The position numbers were made by a program, and so were the translations under genes. From Paraburkholderia piptadeniae (GTDB lineage Bacteria; Pseudomonadota; Gammaproteobacteria; Burkholderiales; Burkholderiaceae): DNA of 64,000 bases. Positions 61,541-64,000 of this stretch are shown piece by piece. The stretch lies in contig NZ_CYGY02000047.1 of NCBI RefSeq assembly GCF_900007165.1, positions 62,301 to 126,300 on the forward strand, written 5' to 3'. The notes under the pieces were generated by a model that was not told where the DNA came from, searched no databases, and saw only the letters and a list, made by a program, of their open reading frames with translations. Within the stretch, counting starts at the first letter, position 1. Each line of letters opens with the position of its first letter.

Positions 61541-62353
61541 CTAGCGGCCGTGCGCCTCCCGAAGACACATGTTGCCTTTGCGTTTGGCGATCGCGGCGCT
61601 CGCGGTCGCATAGTCCTCCGAGAACGCCCGCTGCGCGAAGCAGGGCGCCGATGTCGCGAGCAGTGCATCGACCATCGCGAACTGTTTGTCGAACACCCAT
61701 GGCCGGCGTGCGAGCGTGCGGTCGTTGAGCCAGTAGGGGCTCCAGTCTCGGGTCGTCTCTATGATCTCGCGCGCGAACTCCGGCCCGTACTCGAGCCCGC
61801 CCTCGATAACGACATCGATATACGACTCGACGAGCGGAAACCTCGCGTCCGGCACCGGAAGCCCTTCGCCCGGCGCTTTGCCTTCGGCCTTCGGCACGTA
61901 GACCCAGACAGTTCCCTGCGCCGGCAGCGGCTGCCATGATACGGCCTCGATGAGCGCGCGCGGCACCTCGACGCGCACGTATCCCTTCTCGCGCTCGTCG
62001 AACGCGGACATGTCGTTGCCGACTACGGGATAGATCACTCCATTGATCGTCATCGGCGCCTCGCCCTCGAACGGACGCCGCAGGCCGAGCGCCGTGAATC
62101 CTGAGCGAGCGCGGTCGCTCCAGCTGCGCACATAGCCGAACGCCGCCGAGACCCGCACCGGAATCGCCGCAACCGGCTTGCCGGCGGTGGCGTCGCGCGA
62201 TGGCGTGTTGATGAGCGAGCCGTAGCCGAAAATAAACTGCGTCGGCTGATCGGGAAGACGCGTTCCCCAGAAGTCGGTGGTCTGCGCGTGCGCCATCGAG
62301 CCAACGAGCGCCAGCGCCACAACGAATCCTCGAATCTTTGCCATCTTTGACAT
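61541..62353 (-). CDS. Exported gamma-glutamylcyclotransferase-like protein
   Basis: This 270-residue protein has a Sec signal peptide (KIRGFVVALALVGSMAHAQ). The mature domain starts with FIFGYGSLINTPSR, the GGCT/AIG2 family phosphate-binding YGSL loop. A possible catalytic glutamate is in DEREKGYVRVEV, matching the E-x2-Y pattern of the family. Cytosolic relatives make 5-oxoproline from gamma-glutamyl compounds; an exported one is unusual. ATG 62353 is used because GGACGGAGAT lies upstream. A cysteine pair near the C-terminus may form a disulfide. Confidence 0.8.
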   Translation of the reverse strand: MSKMAKIRGFVVALALVGSMAHAQTTDFWGTRLPDQPTQFIFGYGSLINTPSRDATAGKPVAAIPVRVSAAFGYVRSWSDRARSGFTALGLRRPFEGEAPMTINGVIYPVVGNDMSAFDEREKGYVRVEVPRALIEAVSWQPLPAQGTVWVYVPKAEGKAPGEGLPVPDARFPLVESYIDVVIEGGLEYGPEFAREIIETTRDWSPYWLNDRTLARRPWVFDKQFAMVDALLATSAPCFAQRAFSEDYATASAAIAKRKGNMCLREAHGR

Positions 62354-62787
62354 CGTCGGATCTCCGTCCAATGCGTTACCGCGAATGATCGCTTCAGCCG
62401 GGCCGCCCGGCAACTGCGCGCGCCAAGCCTCAGCGCCGTCTGACTGTCGCCAGGCCATCGCCAGGTTGGAAGCACAATCAGATGCTTTGGCATCGAAGTC
62501 GATGACGCGCCAGATTTCCGGGCAAACTGAAACCCGGCGCCAGCGTCGCCGCACGAAGCGATGTTAAGTCCGGGTTCGTGCGGCCGTTTTCGGGCGCAAA
62601 TCTCTTCTGGAAAAACCGGGCGGTTATTGACGCTCCCCCATCCCGCGCGAGTTCGGCTCATGTCGGGTCTTACGGTCTCGCTCAAGAATCCAAGGCATCT
62701 GCCGTTAGATAATCCTGGTCCGTTTAGGACAAAGCGATGCATGCTGCATCGCATGACGATGGTGGAACACGCCCTTCGGAACACAAT
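62354..62787. other. Intergenic region, no gene seen
   Basis: This region of 434 bases lies between divergent genes. It has no supported ORF or strong hairpin. It should hold the promoters of the cyclotransferase-like gene and the TPR lipoprotein gene. Confidence 0.4.
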
Positions 62788-64000
62788 ATGAAAAACATCG
62801 TTAGCCGGGCCGTCTTCACATTCGCCGCGTTAGGCCTGAGTGCGTGCGCGCACCAGCCCATGCCGCCCGCTTCAGCCGCAAGCTCCGCTTCGCCCGCGGC
62901 GAACGCCGCGCAGGCATGGGCCCGCTTGCCGCCCGACGTGCTGGCTGCCTGCCGTGGCGTTTTCATTTCAACGAGCGCTGGCAGATTTAACGAAGCGGCT
63001 GATCTTTCAAGACAATGTCTTGCCTCGCGGAGCCTGACTGTCGAGATGCGCGCAACCATGCAGTTGCAACTCGCGGTCGTCGAAACAATTCTTAAGCACC
63101 CCGGCGCGGCATTGGAGGCGCAAGAGGCGGGCGTCGCTTTGACGCCGGCACCGACCGACTTGCAGCTTCTCATGCTTGCGCATCTGTACGACGCCAATCG
63201 TCGTTATAAGGAAGCGCTCGACACGCTCGATCGGGTCCGGGCGGCGCACGAGTCGAAACACGATCTGGACACCACACTCGGCGCGCCATACTACCAGGCG
63301 CTCGGCCAGGCGCTCGGCGGAACGGGACGACATCAGGAAGCGATTGACGCGCTCTCGAAGGGGCTCACGATCCAGTGCGCATCCGCGGACGCTTACCGGC
63401 TGCGCGCGGCGGAGCGGGAGGCCATCGGCGACACGGCGGGTGCGCGGGCGGATTATGTGGAGTTCGCGCGTTGGGCGACCGACCAGGCCATCGATGAGCC
63501 GACGCGCGCCAAACTGGCCGCGCTGAAGATTGATCCCGTGAGCGAGCGCCGGCATCCGTTTGGCGCCGCTAACCCGTTGCGCGAGCTGTCTGAGCAGGCG
63601 CTCAGTAAGGCACAGCTGTCGCTCAAGTCGGCGACGACACAACAGGAGAGAGCCAAGGCATACAGCGACATTTCCGCTTATCTGGACAATTCCAATCGAC
63701 ATCAGGAGGCGCTGAAGGCCATTGACCAGGCGATCTCTCTGGCGCCGGACGACATCGCGTTCCGGCAGTCGAAGATCACCACGCTGGTCGAGCTGAACAG
63801 GTTAGACGACGCCATCGCTCAATCCGCTCCTCTGGCCGCGAAGATGCGCGCAGAACTTGAAGGCGCGACTGATAAAACGGCTATCTACGTCAAGTACAAC
63901 GAATTGACGGTGTCACTCGCGTGGGCGTACATCCTGAAGCGAGACTGGGCCAGCGGCATCGCGTCACTCGCCGACAACGCACAAGGTGCGGCGCCGTTCG
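62788..64000 (+). CDS. TPR-repeat lipoprotein, cut by window end
   Basis: The gene is open to the window end, with 404 codons visible and the 3' end outside. The signal MKNIVSRAVFTFAALGLSAC ends in a lipobox cysteine at residue 20. An Ala/Pro/Ser linker follows, then TPR-like helices: EALDTLDRVRAAHESKHDLD, AIDALSKGLTIQCASADAYR and HQEALKAIDQAISLAPDDIA are repeat units. Such proteins act as envelope scaffolds or bind partner proteins. No enzymatic domain is visible in the part present. Confidence 0.8.
   Translation, partial: MKNIVSRAVFTFAALGLSACAHQPMPPASAASSASPAANAAQAWARLPPDVLAACRGVFISTSAGRFNEAADLSRQCLASRSLTVEMRATMQLQLAVVETILKHPGAALEAQEAGVALTPAPTDLQLLMLAHLYDANRRYKEALDTLDRVRAAHESKHDLDTTLGAPYYQALGQALGGTGRHQEAIDALSKGLTIQCASADAYRLRAAEREAIGDTAGARADYVEFARWATDQAIDEPTRAKLAALKIDPVSERRHPFGAANPLRELSEQALSKAQLSLKSATTQQERAKAYSDISAYLDNSNRHQEALKAIDQAISLAPDDIAFRQSKITTLVELNRLDDAIAQSAPLAAKMRAELEGATDKTAIYVKYNELTVSLAWAYILKRDWASGIASLADNAQGAAPF

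Noticed and set aside
1..64000. tRNA, rRNA, CRISPR or prophage structural genes
   Set aside because: None of the characteristic sequences, arrays or gene orders was found by reading; a tRNAscan or CRISPR search would be needed to be certain.

Overview
The window looks like a Burkholderiaceae genome, most likely Paraburkholderia, Caballeronia or Burkholderia. The evidence is two gram-negative porins that end in phenylalanine, a high-potential iron-sulfur protein, Bug/TctC receptors, many SDR and LysR/IclR genes, and mostly high-GC coding sequence. It is an accessory, mosaic stretch: intact catabolic, transport and efflux operons are separated by gene fossils and insertion-sequence relics. No rRNA, tRNA or CRISPR array was seen.

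Layout. 0.5-7.4 kb: small hypotheticals, a universal stress protein, the acetate permease SatP followed by the stump of an acetyl-CoA synthetase gene, a HiPIP, a CLC chloride transporter with CBS domains, a frameshifted secreted protein and a glycine-zipper protein. 7.4-9.0 kb: decayed DNA with transposase remnants. 9.0-17.5 kb: a GC-rich catabolic operon (SDR, MFS importer, SDR, 3-ketosteroid-dehydrogenase-like flavoprotein, SDR, glutathione S-transferase, porin) ending with an IclR regulator. 17.7-37.7 kb: a second catabolic island, lower in GC at least in its first part. It has a LysR regulator, an APH-type kinase, an ACAD11-like dehydrogenase, a CoA-transferase, a Bug receptor, an SDR, an enoyl-CoA hydratase, a fused hydratase/3-hydroxyacyl-CoA dehydrogenase, a thiolase, TctB, TctA, a double-domain acyl-CoA dehydrogenase, a porin and two more SDRs. 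A diverged direct repeat sits just outside each end, and IS5 and IS256 relics lie inside.

38.3-42.6 kb (minus strand): a basic-amino-acid-type ABC importer with an AstE/aspartoacylase-like deacylase, preceded by the stump of another binding-protein gene. 43.2-48.6 kb: a chromate-resistance cluster (chrB, chrA, a possible superoxide dismutase fossil, a second ChrB-like protein, an MFS permease, a YncE-like propeller). 48.6-58.7 kb (minus strand): response regulator, sensor kinase, TolC-type channel, membrane fusion protein, CusA/CzcA-type RND pump and a DedA-PAP2-LssY protein, in one transcription direction. 58.8-64 kb: small proteins, a LysR regulator divergent from a quinone-reductase-like MDR gene, a secreted gamma-glutamylcyclotransferase-like protein, and a TPR lipoprotein cut by the window end.

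The most interesting part is the 20-kb island. Its kinase and dehydrogenase look like the two halves of eukaryotic ACAD10/ACAD11 encoded as adjacent genes. With the CoA-transferase, beta-oxidation enzymes and tricarboxylate-type importer around them, they suggest an uptake-and-degradation system for a 4-hydroxy (or lactone-derived) carboxylic acid. That function is inferred, not shown.
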